Below, in pieces: positions 26,920-35,715 of a stretch of 64,000 nucleotides of DNA (positions are counted from its first letter, which is position 1; each line of letters begins with the position of its first letter). The translations under genes and the position numbers were made by a program. A model generated the notes under the pieces. That model saw nothing but the letters and a program-made list of their open reading frames with translations, was not told the origin of the DNA and searched no databases. The DNA comes from Sulfurospirillum_A sp029027265 (GTDB taxonomy: Bacteria > Campylobacterota > Campylobacteria > Campylobacterales > Sulfurospirillaceae). Where the stretch lies: positions 372,001-436,000 of the forward strand of contig CP093061.1 of assembly GCA_029027265.1 (NCBI GenBank), in the 5' to 3' direction.

Positions 26920-27843
26920 ATGAGCAGTAGTATAGTACATCCAACAGGCAAGTTTGATAATAGCCCTAGAGATTATAAACATATAACAGCTGTACCTTTA
27001 GCAGCAGCAATGGGAGCTGAGATTAGAGGTGTTGATTTAGTAAATGTAAGTGATGAAGCTTTTGCAGAGATTGAAGATGCTTTGTATAGACATAAACTAA
27101 TATTTTTTAGAGATCAAGATATAACTTTTACTGACCATGAAAATATAACTCTAAAATTTGGAGAGTTTGGAACTGACGCATACACAAAAGGTGTTAAAGG
27201 ACATGAAAACATTCAACCAGTAATAAAAGAAGCAACAACTACTACAAAAATGGTTTTTGGTTCAGGATGGCATACTGATTCAGCATTTTTAGAACGTCCT
27301 CCTTCAGTTGCTATAAACTATGGTAAAGATATGCCTCCTTATGGTGGTGATACTATGTTTTCAAATACAGTATTGGCTTATAATAGTTTGAGCGATGGCA
27401 TGAAAAAGATGTTAGCTCCTTTAAGAGTATGGATGAGTGCTAAAAAAGTAGTTGCTGCTATGCAAGCAGAAAAAGCTGCTAAGTCAGGAGAAAAAATTAC
27501 AAGCTTAGGGAATATCGAACTCGATGTTGATGCTCAAAAAATGGTTAAAGGCTCATTCCATCCAATAGTTAGAACTCATCCAGTCACTGGTGAAAAATCA
27601 CTTTTTGTTGATGGTACTTACGCAAATGGAATTGAAGGTTTGAGTGAAGATGAGGCTATGCCTATTATTAACTATTTATCAAAATTTGCAACGCAAGAAT
27701 CGTTTACATGTAGATTAAGATGGGAAAACAAAACAGTTATCATGTGGGATAACAGAATTTGCTTACATCAAGCATTTAATGATTATGAAGGTGTTAGAAG
27801 AGAAATGTATAGAGCTACGGTTCTTGGCGAAAAACCAGAGTAA
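26920..27843 (+). CDS. TauD/TfdA-family Fe(II)/2-oxoglutarate dioxygenase
   Basis: 307 residues with the family's iron triad: H and D in GSGWHTDSAFLERPP, and distal His in CLHQAFNDYEG followed by the 2-oxoglutarate Arg (RREMYRATVLGE). AMGAEIRGVDL is a typical N-terminal motif. TfdA relatives cleave aryloxyalkanoate ethers and TauD relatives alkylsulfonates. Between a TRAP transporter and pobA it may free a hydroxybenzoate from an ether or act on a related aromatic (inference); the substrate is unknown. AAGGAG lies six bases before ATG. Confidence 0.85.
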   Translation: MSSSIVHPTGKFDNSPRDYKHITAVPLAAAMGAEIRGVDLVNVSDEAFAEIEDALYRHKLIFFRDQDITFTDHENITLKFGEFGTDAYTKGVKGHENIQPVIKEATTTTKMVFGSGWHTDSAFLERPPSVAINYGKDMPPYGGDTMFSNTVLAYNSLSDGMKKMLAPLRVWMSAKKVVAAMQAEKAAKSGEKITSLGNIELDVDAQKMVKGSFHPIVRTHPVTGEKSLFVDGTYANGIEGLSEDEAMPIINYLSKFATQESFTCRLRWENKTVIMWDNRICLHQAFNDYEGVRREMYRATVLGEKPE

Positions 27844-27853
27844 AAGGATAATT

Positions 27854-28633
27854 ATGGAAGATATATTTGAAAAAATAGAAATACCAGCTGGTTATAGTGA
27901 GGTAGAATGGAAAGCTAGAGTTGATTTAACTTTATGTTATAGGTTAGTAGATTATTTTGGTTGGACAACACAGGTTTATAACCATATATCTTTGAGAATT
28001 CCGGGAACTGACCATATTTTGATTAATGCTTTTGGATTAATGTATAGTGAAATAAAACCTTCTAATTTAGTAAAAATTGATTTAGATGGAAATAAAGTAA
28101 ATGATAGTCCTTACCCAATTAATAAAGCTGGTTTTGTAATTCATTCTGCGATTCATAAAGCAAGACATGATTTAAATTGTGTAATGCATACACATAATCC
28201 AGATACGCAAGCAGTGAGTGCATTAAAATGTGGATTTATTCCTTTAATGCAAGAGGCTTACCAATTTCATGAAAGAATTGGATACCATCACTTCGAAGGT
28301 ATTGTTTTAGATGAGAGTGAACAAGGTAGACTTGTTAGTGCAATGGGTGAAAAAAATCATACTTTAATGCTTCATAATCATGGAGTTGTTACAATAGGAC
28401 CTGACGTTGCATGGACATTTGTTCGTATGTATCAGATTATTCAAGGGTGTAAGGTTCAACTGAAAGCTATGTCAACGGGGCAAGAATTAATTCAAGCCTC
28501 GGATGAAGCAATTGTTAAAACAAGAGAGCAGTTTGAAGGAGGAGCAGCACAAGCAGGGGCAGAAGTTAGACTCCCTGAATGGCCAGCTTATTATAGAATG
28601 ATGAAAAGAATTGACCCAAATTGGGATAAATAA
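27854..28633 (+). CDS. Class II aldolase/adducin-family protein (possible aromatic-acid decarboxylase)
   Basis: The frame is open from 27779, but ATG 27854 follows AAAGGATA and begins MEDIFEKIEIPAGYSE, the likely start (259 residues). The zinc site is visible: MHTHNPDTQAVSA and LMLHNHGVVTIG; HSAIHKARHD is also typical. The family covers fuculose-phosphate-type aldolases, but close aromatic-pathway members are hydroxy-aromatic decarboxylases such as 3,4-dihydroxyphthalate 2-decarboxylase. Given the neighbours, a decarboxylase yielding protocatechuate or hydroxybenzoate is an attractive but unproved role. Confidence 0.82.
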   Translation: MEDIFEKIEIPAGYSEVEWKARVDLTLCYRLVDYFGWTTQVYNHISLRIPGTDHILINAFGLMYSEIKPSNLVKIDLDGNKVNDSPYPINKAGFVIHSAIHKARHDLNCVMHTHNPDTQAVSALKCGFIPLMQEAYQFHERIGYHHFEGIVLDESEQGRLVSAMGEKNHTLMLHNHGVVTIGPDVAWTFVRMYQIIQGCKVQLKAMSTGQELIQASDEAIVKTREQFEGGAAQAGAEVRLPEWPAYYRMMKRIDPNWDK

Positions 28634-28648
28634 AAATAGGAAATTATT

Positions 28649-29842
28649 ATGAAAATTAAAAAAACAAAAGTTGCTATCATTGGTGCAGGACCTTCTGGTT
28701 TGCTATTAGGTTTATTACTTGATAAACAAGGAATAGATAACGTGATTTTAGAAAGAGTTACGGGTGATTATGTACTTAGTAGAATTAGAGCAGGTGTATT
28801 AGAACAAGGATTTGCTTCTCTTGTAAGAGAAGCAGGGGCGGCACATAATATGGACACTTTAGGTGAAGTTCATGACTCAGTTGAATTCGCTTTTAATGAT
28901 GAAAGAATTGAGATTGAACTTACTAAACTTACTGGTGAGAGTGTAATCGTATATGGGCAAGTTGATATTACTAGAGATATGATGGAAAAAAGAGCAAAGA
29001 GAGGACTTGAAACTATATATGAAGCTTCTAATGTTCAACCATTTGATGTCAAATCTGACAATCCTTATGTAATGTATGAAAAAGATGGAACTGAGTACAG
29101 GTTAGAATGTGATTATATAGCAGGGTGCGATGGTTTTCATGGAGTGTCAAGAAAAACTATACCCGATGATGTAAAAACAGAATATGAAAAAGTTTATCCA
29201 TTTGGATGGTTAGGGCTTATGAGTGATACTCCACCTATTAACCCTCACCTAATTTATTCAAAAACTGATAGAGGATTTGCACTTGCCAGTATGAGGTCAC
29301 AAACAAGATCAAGATACTATATTCAAGTTCCATTAGAAGATAAAGTTGAAGATTGGAGTGATGAAGCTTTTTGGGAAGAATTTAAAAAAAGAATGCCTAA
29401 GAGTGCAAGAGATAATCTTATAACAGGACCAAGTATTGAAAAAAGTATTGTTCCAACAAGATCATTTATTTGTGAACCTTTACAATATGGAAATCTTTTC
29501 TTAGTTGGAGATGCCGGTCATATTGTTCCTCCAACTGGAGCAAAAGGGTTAAATTTAGCTGCTTCAGATGTAGCTACGCTTTATAAGATTATGACAAGAG
29601 TATATAAAGAAGGTGATAAAAAGTGTATTGAACAGTATTCACCAATAGCTTTAAGAAGAATTTGGAACGGGGTTAGGTTTTCTTGGTGGATGACTGATTT
29701 ACTTCATAGTTTTGGTACAACTAAAAATGAGTTCGACCAAAAAATGGAAACTTCTGAAATTAATTACTTTCTAAATTCAGAAGCAGGAAGAAAAGTTATA
29801 GCAGAGCAATACGTTGGTCTTCCTTATGAAAATTTAAAATAA
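28649..29842 (+). CDS. pobA: 4-hydroxybenzoate 3-monooxygenase PobA
   Basis: Class A flavoprotein hydroxylase making protocatechuate from 4-hydroxybenzoate with NAD(P)H and O2. FAD motifs: AIIGAGPSGLLLGLLL at the N-terminus, CDGFHGVSRK and VGDAGHIVPPTGAKGLNLA. RIRAGVLEQG and LIYSKTDRGFALASMRS are PobA-specific stretches. 397 residues, as in Pseudomonas. It feeds directly into LigAB. A terminator follows the stop. Confidence 0.94.
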   Translation: MKIKKTKVAIIGAGPSGLLLGLLLDKQGIDNVILERVTGDYVLSRIRAGVLEQGFASLVREAGAAHNMDTLGEVHDSVEFAFNDERIEIELTKLTGESVIVYGQVDITRDMMEKRAKRGLETIYEASNVQPFDVKSDNPYVMYEKDGTEYRLECDYIAGCDGFHGVSRKTIPDDVKTEYEKVYPFGWLGLMSDTPPINPHLIYSKTDRGFALASMRSQTRSRYYIQVPLEDKVEDWSDEAFWEEFKKRMPKSARDNLITGPSIEKSIVPTRSFICEPLQYGNLFLVGDAGHIVPPTGAKGLNLAASDVATLYKIMTRVYKEGDKKCIEQYSPIALRRIWNGVRFSWWMTDLLHSFGTTKNEFDQKMETSEINYFLNSEAGRKVIAEQYVGLPYENLK

Positions 29843-29864
29843 CCTTTTTTATAAGGTTGTTTTG
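29841..29864 (+). terminator. Intrinsic terminator after pobA
   Basis: AACCTT and AAGGTT form a six-pair stem around TTTTAT, followed by GTTTTG, overlapping the pobA stop. Confidence 0.5.
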
Positions 29865-29901
29865 TTTATAATTATGTTTTAATTTAAACTAAGGAAAAGC
29901 A

Positions 29902-30792
29902 GTGCCATCATCTTCCAACATAAACCAAGGTGTTATATTTATGTTGATTTCTACTGTTTGTTTAGCATTTATGAGTGCTTTTGCAAAAGTTTTAGCAGAT
30001 GAAATGCCAACTATTGAAATAGTTTTTTTTAGAAATTTGTTGGGTGTTTTTTTAATTTGTCTTACTTTTTTTAAAACACCAGTTAAACAAACTGGGGGAA
30101 AACCTTTTTTATTGTTTTTTAGAGCAACAATTGGATTAATTGCAATGTTATCTTTTTTTTACAACATTGCAAATATTCCTTTAGCTGATGCAGTTACATA
30201 TTCAAGAATGTCACCAATTTTCACTGCAATTTTTGCTCTATTTTTTTTAAAAGAAAAAATCGGAACAAGAGGTTGGTTTGCAATTGCTCTTGGTTTTATT
30301 GGAATGCTATTTGTGATGCAGCCTATTGGAATTGGATTTAATGAAAACCATCTATTTGGACTTATGAATGCTGTATGTGCTGCATTAGCATTTACGAGTA
30401 TTCGAGAATTGAAAAAATATTATGATACTCGCTCAATTGTTTTAAGTTTTATGGGCATAGGATTGATTGTTCCTATTGTATCTATGATTGTTTCACAATA
30501 CTATACAATTGAATTTTTTAGCTTTATGATGGGTAAATTTATTATGCCACAAGGTATACAGTGGGTATACTTAGTAGGGATTGGGATTACCGCCTCGTTG
30601 GGACAAGTTTACATGACTAAAGCTTACGGTATGACAAGAGCAGGAATAATTGGGGCAGCAGGTTATTCTGTAATTCTTTTTTCTATTATTGTTGGTTTAA
30701 TATTAGGAGATGATTTACCTAATTTAATAGCTATAATAGGAATTGGAGCTATCATATCTGGTGGAATTCTGATTGCAAGAGAAAAAAACTAA
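29902..30792 (+). CDS. DMT superfamily (EamA domain) permease
   Basis: 296 residues with ten hydrophobic helices and two EamA repeats; FAKVLADEMPTIEIVFFRNL is the typical end of helix one into helix two, and AFLLKE-like FALFFLKEKIG ends helix four. Such permeases export or import small metabolites. It starts at GTG 29902, seven bases after AAGGA. Placed between pobA and iclR, it may move an aromatic acid or excrete an intermediate; the substrate is unknown. Confidence 0.86.
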   Translation: MPSSSNINQGVIFMLISTVCLAFMSAFAKVLADEMPTIEIVFFRNLLGVFLICLTFFKTPVKQTGGKPFLLFFRATIGLIAMLSFFYNIANIPLADAVTYSRMSPIFTAIFALFFLKEKIGTRGWFAIALGFIGMLFVMQPIGIGFNENHLFGLMNAVCAALAFTSIRELKKYYDTRSIVLSFMGIGLIVPIVSMIVSQYYTIEFFSFMMGKFIMPQGIQWVYLVGIGITASLGQVYMTKAYGMTRAGIIGAAGYSVILFSIIVGLILGDDLPNLIAIIGIGAIISGGILIAREKN

Positions 30793-30809
30793 AACATGCA
30801 GGAAAAAAT

Positions 30810-31595
30810 ATGAAGAACAGAGATGAATTTGACAATAAAGATTTAGTAACAGCTTTTGTTAAAGGGTTGAATGTAATTAAAGCATTCGATTATGAAAATA
30901 CAAGCATGACACTGTCGGATGTAGCAAAAAAAGTTAACATTACAAGAGCTAGCGCAAGAAGACTTTTACTGACATTAGAATCATTAGGTTATGTAAAACA
31001 ACATGATAATCATTTTACATTAACTCCTAAAATTATTGATTTAGGATATAGTTATTTTGCATCACTGCCTTGGACAGATTTAGCGTATAAAAACATGAAA
31101 ACAGTTGTTGAAGCTTGTCAACTATCATGTTCTATATCTATTATAGATGGGATAAACATTATCTGTATTATGAGAATACCGGCAACTAGAATATTAAATG
31201 AGGGAATACATGTAGGAACAAGATTACCTGTTCCATATACTTCAACAGGAAGGTTGTTTATGTCCCATATGGAAGATGAAAAACTGCTTGAATATGTATA
31301 TAAACTACCTTTAAAACAACATACCGAGAAAAGTATTGTTGATCCAAATAAACTTTATAAAAAAATTATAACAGATAGGGAACAAGCTTATCAAATAGTA
31401 GAAGAAGAACTTGAAGATGGGTTACTTTCTATGGCAGTTCCGATTTATAATAGAGAAAAAAAATTAGTAGGTGCTATGAATATTGGAACCCATACTAGCT
31501 ATAAAAATAGCATATATTTAAAGAAAACAGTACTACCAATGTTGATAAAGGCTGCAAAAGATACAACAGAAGCTATTGTACTTTTACAGCACTAA
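30810..31595 (+). CDS. IclR family transcriptional regulator
   Basis: Residues ~14-75 form a winged helix-turn-helix (VNITRASARRLLLTLESLGY as recognition region). The C-terminal IclR effector domain spans ~85-255, with RLPVPYTSTGRLFMSH and LEDGLLSMAVPIYN typical of it. 261 residues. IclR proteins such as PcaR, PcaU and PobR regulate aromatic catabolism. It probably controls this block through the palindrome at 17859 (inference). Confidence 0.92.
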   Translation: MKNRDEFDNKDLVTAFVKGLNVIKAFDYENTSMTLSDVAKKVNITRASARRLLLTLESLGYVKQHDNHFTLTPKIIDLGYSYFASLPWTDLAYKNMKTVVEACQLSCSISIIDGINIICIMRIPATRILNEGIHVGTRLPVPYTSTGRLFMSHMEDEKLLEYVYKLPLKQHTEKSIVDPNKLYKKIITDREQAYQIVEEELEDGLLSMAVPIYNREKKLVGAMNIGTHTSYKNSIYLKKTVLPMLIKAAKDTTEAIVLLQH

Positions 31596-31601
31596 TTTAA
31601 C

Positions 31602-31919
31602 TTATTTGAAAAATTCTTCATATTTTAAATGTAGAAGTTCTTTTGCTTCAATGTAGAGTTGAGTATATTCGGAATCTATTTTGTCTATGAGCGGGGAGTA
31701 TTTTAAAAGTGTATTCCAAACTCGAATAGCTGGAACATCTTTTTTTTTAACTTTCAGTGCAAGAGCAGTAGAACCGTTTATAAGACCTTTAAGTATGAAA
31801 CTCTCTTCTTTTAAAGAGGGGATTTTTTTCCACTCTTTCCATTTATCTTCAAGAACTTCATGCCCTTCTACAAAGTCATCTTTTCCCACTACATGTAAGA
31901 ACTCTTTTAACTCTTTCAT
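31602..31919 (-). CDS. DUF309 domain protein
   Basis: 105 residues, mostly helical. GHEVLEDKWKEWKK near the N-terminus is the DUF309 hallmark (an E-x-L-E-x-x-W type motif), followed by FILKGLINGSTALAL. Function unknown. The start overlaps the stop of the chemoreceptor gene by four bases, so it is translated from the same minus-strand message. It converges with iclR across a six-base gap. Confidence 0.75.
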   Translation of the reverse strand: MKELKEFLHVVGKDDFVEGHEVLEDKWKEWKKIPSLKEESFILKGLINGSTALALKVKKKDVPAIRVWNTLLKYSPLIDKIDSEYTQLYIEAKELLHLKYEEFFK

Positions 31920-33622
31920 AAATTAGGAAAGTATCCAACTCTAAATCCACCCCAGTGTTTTCCGTTAACTATAATAGGAACTGAAAGGTCATGCATAATT
32001 TCTCCGGTATCTCTTTTATATGTTTGAAGTAATAATTTTTTAGTGTGGTTTCCACAACGTCGACCTGTTCTGTCATCAAAAATTCTTTTACTTCTGCTTC
32101 CAAGCAAATCTTTTTCAAAATTTCCACTTGTAGCTTTTGCAAACTTGTTGTTGTGTGTTGGGACATAGCCTTTTGGATCAGTTGAGATAGCATAAGCTAT
32201 GTTTTTATCCATACTAAGTACGTTTTCTTGGATTGCTGGAAGCACAGCATCACAAAATTTATCATATGATGTAGTAAATTTTTGAGGATTTGTTCCTTCA
32301 ACAGCTCTATAATTTTTATCAAAAAGATTATTTTTAGTAATCTTTCCATCTTTAATAGCATTTTCAAAGAGTGAGCTTATAGCAGTTGCCGAATTATGTG
32401 CAATATTGTACATTTTTTCATGGTATCTATCAAGGGCAAATTCACTCACTGATTCGTATGAACCTTCTGAAGAGTAGATAAGTTCATGCGTTGCTTTAGA
32501 TATGCCCTTCATTTCCTCAGTTCCATCTTTTAGTTGAGTGCTAATTTTTTCTATAGAGGTAACGATACTTTCAAGGTCATTATTGTTAGACGAAGCGTTT
32601 ATTGCAATGTTACTAATTTGCTCTTCTACATGAACTGATTGTTTTAAGAAGTCGCTTATTTGACTTCCTACCTCTTCAACAAGATGCATCCCTTTTTCTA
32701 TTTGTTCCGATAAGTTTGTAATTTCACCGGTTACATTAGCAGTTTCATTTTGAATCATATTAATTGTGAGTTCAACCTCTTTGGTTGCACTTGTTGTTTT
32801 TTCTGCTAAGTTTCTTACTTCTTCAGCAACAACTGCAAACCCACGACCATGTTCACCAGCACGTGCAGCTTCAATCGCAGCATTTAGTGCGAGAAGATTT
32901 GTCTGCTCTGCTATTTCGTTTATGACTCCAGTTACAGTTTTTATCTCTATTGCTTTTTGGCTCAATAATGAAACTTTTTGACTAGCAGTTAGAGCAACTT
33001 TATTTATATCTTGCATACTGTTAATTATGGTTTTTAAATCATTTTGACTCTGTTGGCTTCCTTTCATTGTTTGAGCTGTAAAACTTGAAGCTTCTTTAGC
33101 ACTATTCGATACTTTTGTTATATTTGTCATAATTTTTTGGGTACTTTGTGATATGGATTCAATAGCCTTTGCTTTGGCCTCTAATTTTTTAGACATATTG
33201 TCAATTGAGCCTGATAGAGTCGCTGTGTAGATTGAATTTTTACCAGAATCGATAGAGAGTTTTTCTGCCATATCCATAAGAATGTCAAGCATAATATAAG
33301 TTTTATTGTAAAAAGCATGTACAAAAGGAATAGTCTCTTTGAGAGTAACAAACTCTTTTTTATACTCTTTTTGTTTATCAAAATCTCTTGTTGCAAACTT
33401 GCCCAAAACTTCAGTTGCATTCATAATTGGTTTGAAAAGAAGTATATGAAAACCAATTACTGTGATAGTAGAGCCAAGTAATGAAAAAATTAATGTGAGC
33501 GGTAGCATTATATTGAAATCAGTGATAAAAGTCACTCCATATACTAAGAAAGACATTATAACCGTAGGTCCAATAATAGCTTTAAAATAAAATGGCATAA
33601 GAACTAGTTTTATGTGTTTCAT
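31916..33622 (-). CDS. Methyl-accepting chemotaxis protein with C-terminal sensor-like domain
   Basis: 568 residues. Two helices near residues 8-30 and 35-60 leave almost no periplasmic domain. The signalling hairpin is clear: TNLLALNAAIEAARAGEHGR, then GFAVVAEEVRNLAEKT. Unusually, ~150 residues follow the signalling region and end RDTGEIMHDLSVPIIVNGKH, then WGGFRVGYFP. This tail looks like a PAS/Cache-type ligand module, so sensing is probably cytoplasmic. Next to the aromatic block it may report on a metabolite (inference). Confidence 0.9.
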   Translation of the reverse strand: MKHIKLVLMPFYFKAIIGPTVIMSFLVYGVTFITDFNIMLPLTLIFSLLGSTITVIGFHILLFKPIMNATEVLGKFATRDFDKQKEYKKEFVTLKETIPFVHAFYNKTYIMLDILMDMAEKLSIDSGKNSIYTATLSGSIDNMSKKLEAKAKAIESISQSTQKIMTNITKVSNSAKEASSFTAQTMKGSQQSQNDLKTIINSMQDINKVALTASQKVSLLSQKAIEIKTVTGVINEIAEQTNLLALNAAIEAARAGEHGRGFAVVAEEVRNLAEKTTSATKEVELTINMIQNETANVTGEITNLSEQIEKGMHLVEEVGSQISDFLKQSVHVEEQISNIAINASSNNNDLESIVTSIEKISTQLKDGTEEMKGISKATHELIYSSEGSYESVSEFALDRYHEKMYNIAHNSATAISSLFENAIKDGKITKNNLFDKNYRAVEGTNPQKFTTSYDKFCDAVLPAIQENVLSMDKNIAYAISTDPKGYVPTHNNKFAKATSGNFEKDLLGSRSKRIFDDRTGRRCGNHTKKLLLQTYKRDTGEIMHDLSVPIIVNGKHWGGFRVGYFPNL

Positions 33623-33696
33623 TCGGTTCTCCTGAATAAGCGTGTAACTATATATAACAAATTTTTAAAAAAAGTCTATTATTAATAAGTTTAATA

Positions 33697-33702
33697 TATA
33701 AT
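33697..33702 (+). promoter_or_regulatory. Candidate -10 box before the TolC-like/peptidase/ATP-grasp block
   Basis: TATAAT, 33 bases before TTG 33735, in the divergent gap with the chemoreceptor gene. No obvious -35. Confidence 0.45.
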
Positions 33703-33734
33703 AGTATCATTAGAGTATTTAAAAAGGAATAAAG

Positions 33735-33836
33735 TTGAAAAAAATCGTAATTATATTAATCTTCATGAGTAGTTTATATAGTCTCGATATAGATTCAGTA
33801 GTTGAGCTCGGGTTAGAAAAGAAAAGTCAATTATGA
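33735..33836 (+). pseudogene. N-terminal fragment of a TolC-like outer-membrane protein
   Basis: TTG 33735, preceded by AAGGA, opens a 33-residue frame: a signal peptide (KKIVIILIFMSSLYS) and LDIDSVVELGLEKKSQL, like the first helix of TolC-type proteins (compare ALDISEAVQRGLES at 46437). It stops at 33834, overlapping the next ATG. One extra A in the A4 runs at 33817-33825 would join it in frame to the downstream gene. This is either an indel or a translationally coupled split. Confidence 0.55.
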
Positions 33837-34576
33837 ATAGAAACCAAAAACTAAATAATATAAAACAAGCTGATGATAAGTTAGATATTAGGTTGGTGTA
33901 TTTGAAGTTTTTAGAAGAGAGAGAAAAACTTTACATAATTGATAGGGCTATAAAAAGAGGACTTAGGCTAAAACAAGAGAGAAAAAAACAAGAAATATTT
34001 TTTTTAGATGTAAAATCTCTTTTAGAGTCTATTATAGGGCAAGATACAAAAGATATAAAGAGTATAGAAAAGATGGATTTTTCACTTATGCAAAACTACT
34101 CTATAGAGAGTTCTAAAGAAATTAATTTCTTAGAAAGAAAGCTAAATGAACATGATGAAAAAAAATCCTATGGAGGTTGGAATGTAGATGTTAGTGGAGA
34201 AGTAAGATACCGATATGACACAGCCAAAAGAGACGATGGAAGAAGATATAGAGGTAATGAAGTAGAGTTAGGAATAAGTATAGTCCTTAGTAAGAACAGT
34301 GGTTATGAAAATAATAGAACAATTGATATTGCTAAAAAAAGCCATGATTTAGAAAAAGCCAAATTAAGATTAGAGAGTGAGACAAATAGTAATAAACAAG
34401 AGTACAAATTAACAAAAACTGATTTAAAAAAGTATGATATTGAAAACTTAAAAAATTTCAAAGAAACCCAAGAAGTATATAGCACATATATGAACAATAC
34501 AAAAGCACTATACAATGCATATAGAAAGTATGCACGCTTTTTACATGTAGTGGAAAAAGTAGAAACTAAATTGTAG
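33833..34576 (+). CDS. Short TolC-like/helical outer-membrane protein (main part)
   Basis: 247 residues: long charged helices (1-105), then a Gly/aromatic beta-like stretch (GGWNVDVSGEVRYRYD and VELGISIVLSKNSG), then a second helical half. This is the helix-strand-helix plan of half a TolC protomer, but at ~280 residues with the upstream fragment it is far shorter than TolC (~420). It has no signal peptide unless joined to 33735. Its position immediately before the M20/ATP-grasp/M14 genes suggests an export or surface role with them. Family assignment is tentative. Confidence 0.5.
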   Translation: MNRNQKLNNIKQADDKLDIRLVYLKFLEEREKLYIIDRAIKRGLRLKQERKKQEIFFLDVKSLLESIIGQDTKDIKSIEKMDFSLMQNYSIESSKEINFLERKLNEHDEKKSYGGWNVDVSGEVRYRYDTAKRDDGRRYRGNEVELGISIVLSKNSGYENNRTIDIAKKSHDLEKAKLRLESETNSNKQEYKLTKTDLKKYDIENLKNFKETQEVYSTYMNNTKALYNAYRKYARFLHVVEKVETKL

Positions 34577-34607
34577 TTTAATTTTAATATTTGAAAGAAG
34601 GACACTT

Positions 34608-35705
34608 ATGAGTTATCTAAAAGATTTAGAAAAAATTGTTAATATTAATTCATATACTCAAAATAAAATAGGTGTTGATAAAGTTGGTAGGATTATGTCA
34701 TCTTGGTTAGAAGAGCTTGGTTTTGCAACTAAAATTTATCAAAGAGAGCTTATAGGCGAACATTTTTTACATGTAACACAAAAAAGAGACAACATACCAA
34801 ATATCTTACTTTTAGGGCACAACGACACAGTTTTCCCTAAAGGTTATTTTGAAAATTTTTCTGAGGATAAAGAGTATATATATGGTCCTGGTGTTTGTGA
34901 TATGAAAGGGGGTAACATAGTTGCTCTCCAAGCACTTAGAAATCTTTATGCCAAAAATGGTGAAATAACAAACATAGACTTCATGCTTGTTTCTGATGAA
35001 GAAACAGGTAGCGATGACTCCTCCTTAATCACATCGCAGATTGCAAAGAATTATGATTATTGTTTTGTTTTTGAAGCAGCTGGTGAAAATTTAGAGTTAG
35101 TAACTGCAAGAAAAGGTGTTGGAAGATATATTATAAAAATAGAAGGTAAAGCTTCACATGCAGGAACGTCATATAAAAAAGGCATCAATGCTAATCTAGA
35201 AGCTGCTTATAAACTTCAAGAGTACTCAAAACTTATAGATTTTAATCAAGGTACAATCATCAATGTAGGCAAGATAGAAGGTGGCATGGGAATCAATACA
35301 GTTTCACCTCATTGTGAAATGCAGATGGAATTTAGATTTGATTCAAATGAAGAAAAAAATAGAGTTATAAAAGAGGTAGAAAGAATTACGAACCACTCTT
35401 ATGTCAAAGGAACTAAAGCAGTAGCAGATGGAGTAATACAAAGAGAAGTAATGGAAGAAAACTCTAAGCAATTTAAACTCATAAAACTACTGGAGATTTT
35501 TACATGTAAAAAAATATTAACAGAGAAACGTGGTGGAGTAAGTGATGCGAATGTTGTGTCTGGGCAAGGGGTTACTACTCTTGATGGTTTTGGCCCTTTT
35601 GGAGATGGTGATCATACCAAAAAAGAGAGAGCTCTTAAAAGCTCATTTACAAGCAGAATAGATATGATGACAAGAATACTTGAATATTTTCAAAATAATA
35701 AATAA
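34608..35705 (+). CDS. M20 family metallopeptidase (carboxypeptidase G2/ArgE-like)
   Basis: 365 residues. Zinc-site motifs: LLLGHNDTVFPKG (His, Asp), YGPGVCDMKGG (bridging Asp) and LVSDEETGSDDSS (catalytic Glu pair). SHAGTSYKKGINANLEAA is the dimerisation-domain His motif, and GPFGDGDHTKKE holds the final zinc His. No signal peptide, so probably cytoplasmic. Closest in feel to carboxypeptidase G2, which removes C-terminal glutamate. It is followed by two ATP-grasp ligases, which would make the opposite bond. Confidence 0.88.
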   Translation: MSYLKDLEKIVNINSYTQNKIGVDKVGRIMSSWLEELGFATKIYQRELIGEHFLHVTQKRDNIPNILLLGHNDTVFPKGYFENFSEDKEYIYGPGVCDMKGGNIVALQALRNLYAKNGEITNIDFMLVSDEETGSDDSSLITSQIAKNYDYCFVFEAAGENLELVTARKGVGRYIIKIEGKASHAGTSYKKGINANLEAAYKLQEYSKLIDFNQGTIINVGKIEGGMGINTVSPHCEMQMEFRFDSNEEKNRVIKEVERITNHSYVKGTKAVADGVIQREVMEENSKQFKLIKLLEIFTCKKILTEKRGGVSDANVVSGQGVTTLDGFGPFGDGDHTKKERALKSSFTSRIDMMTRILEYFQNNK

Positions 35706-35715
35706 GGAGAATAGT

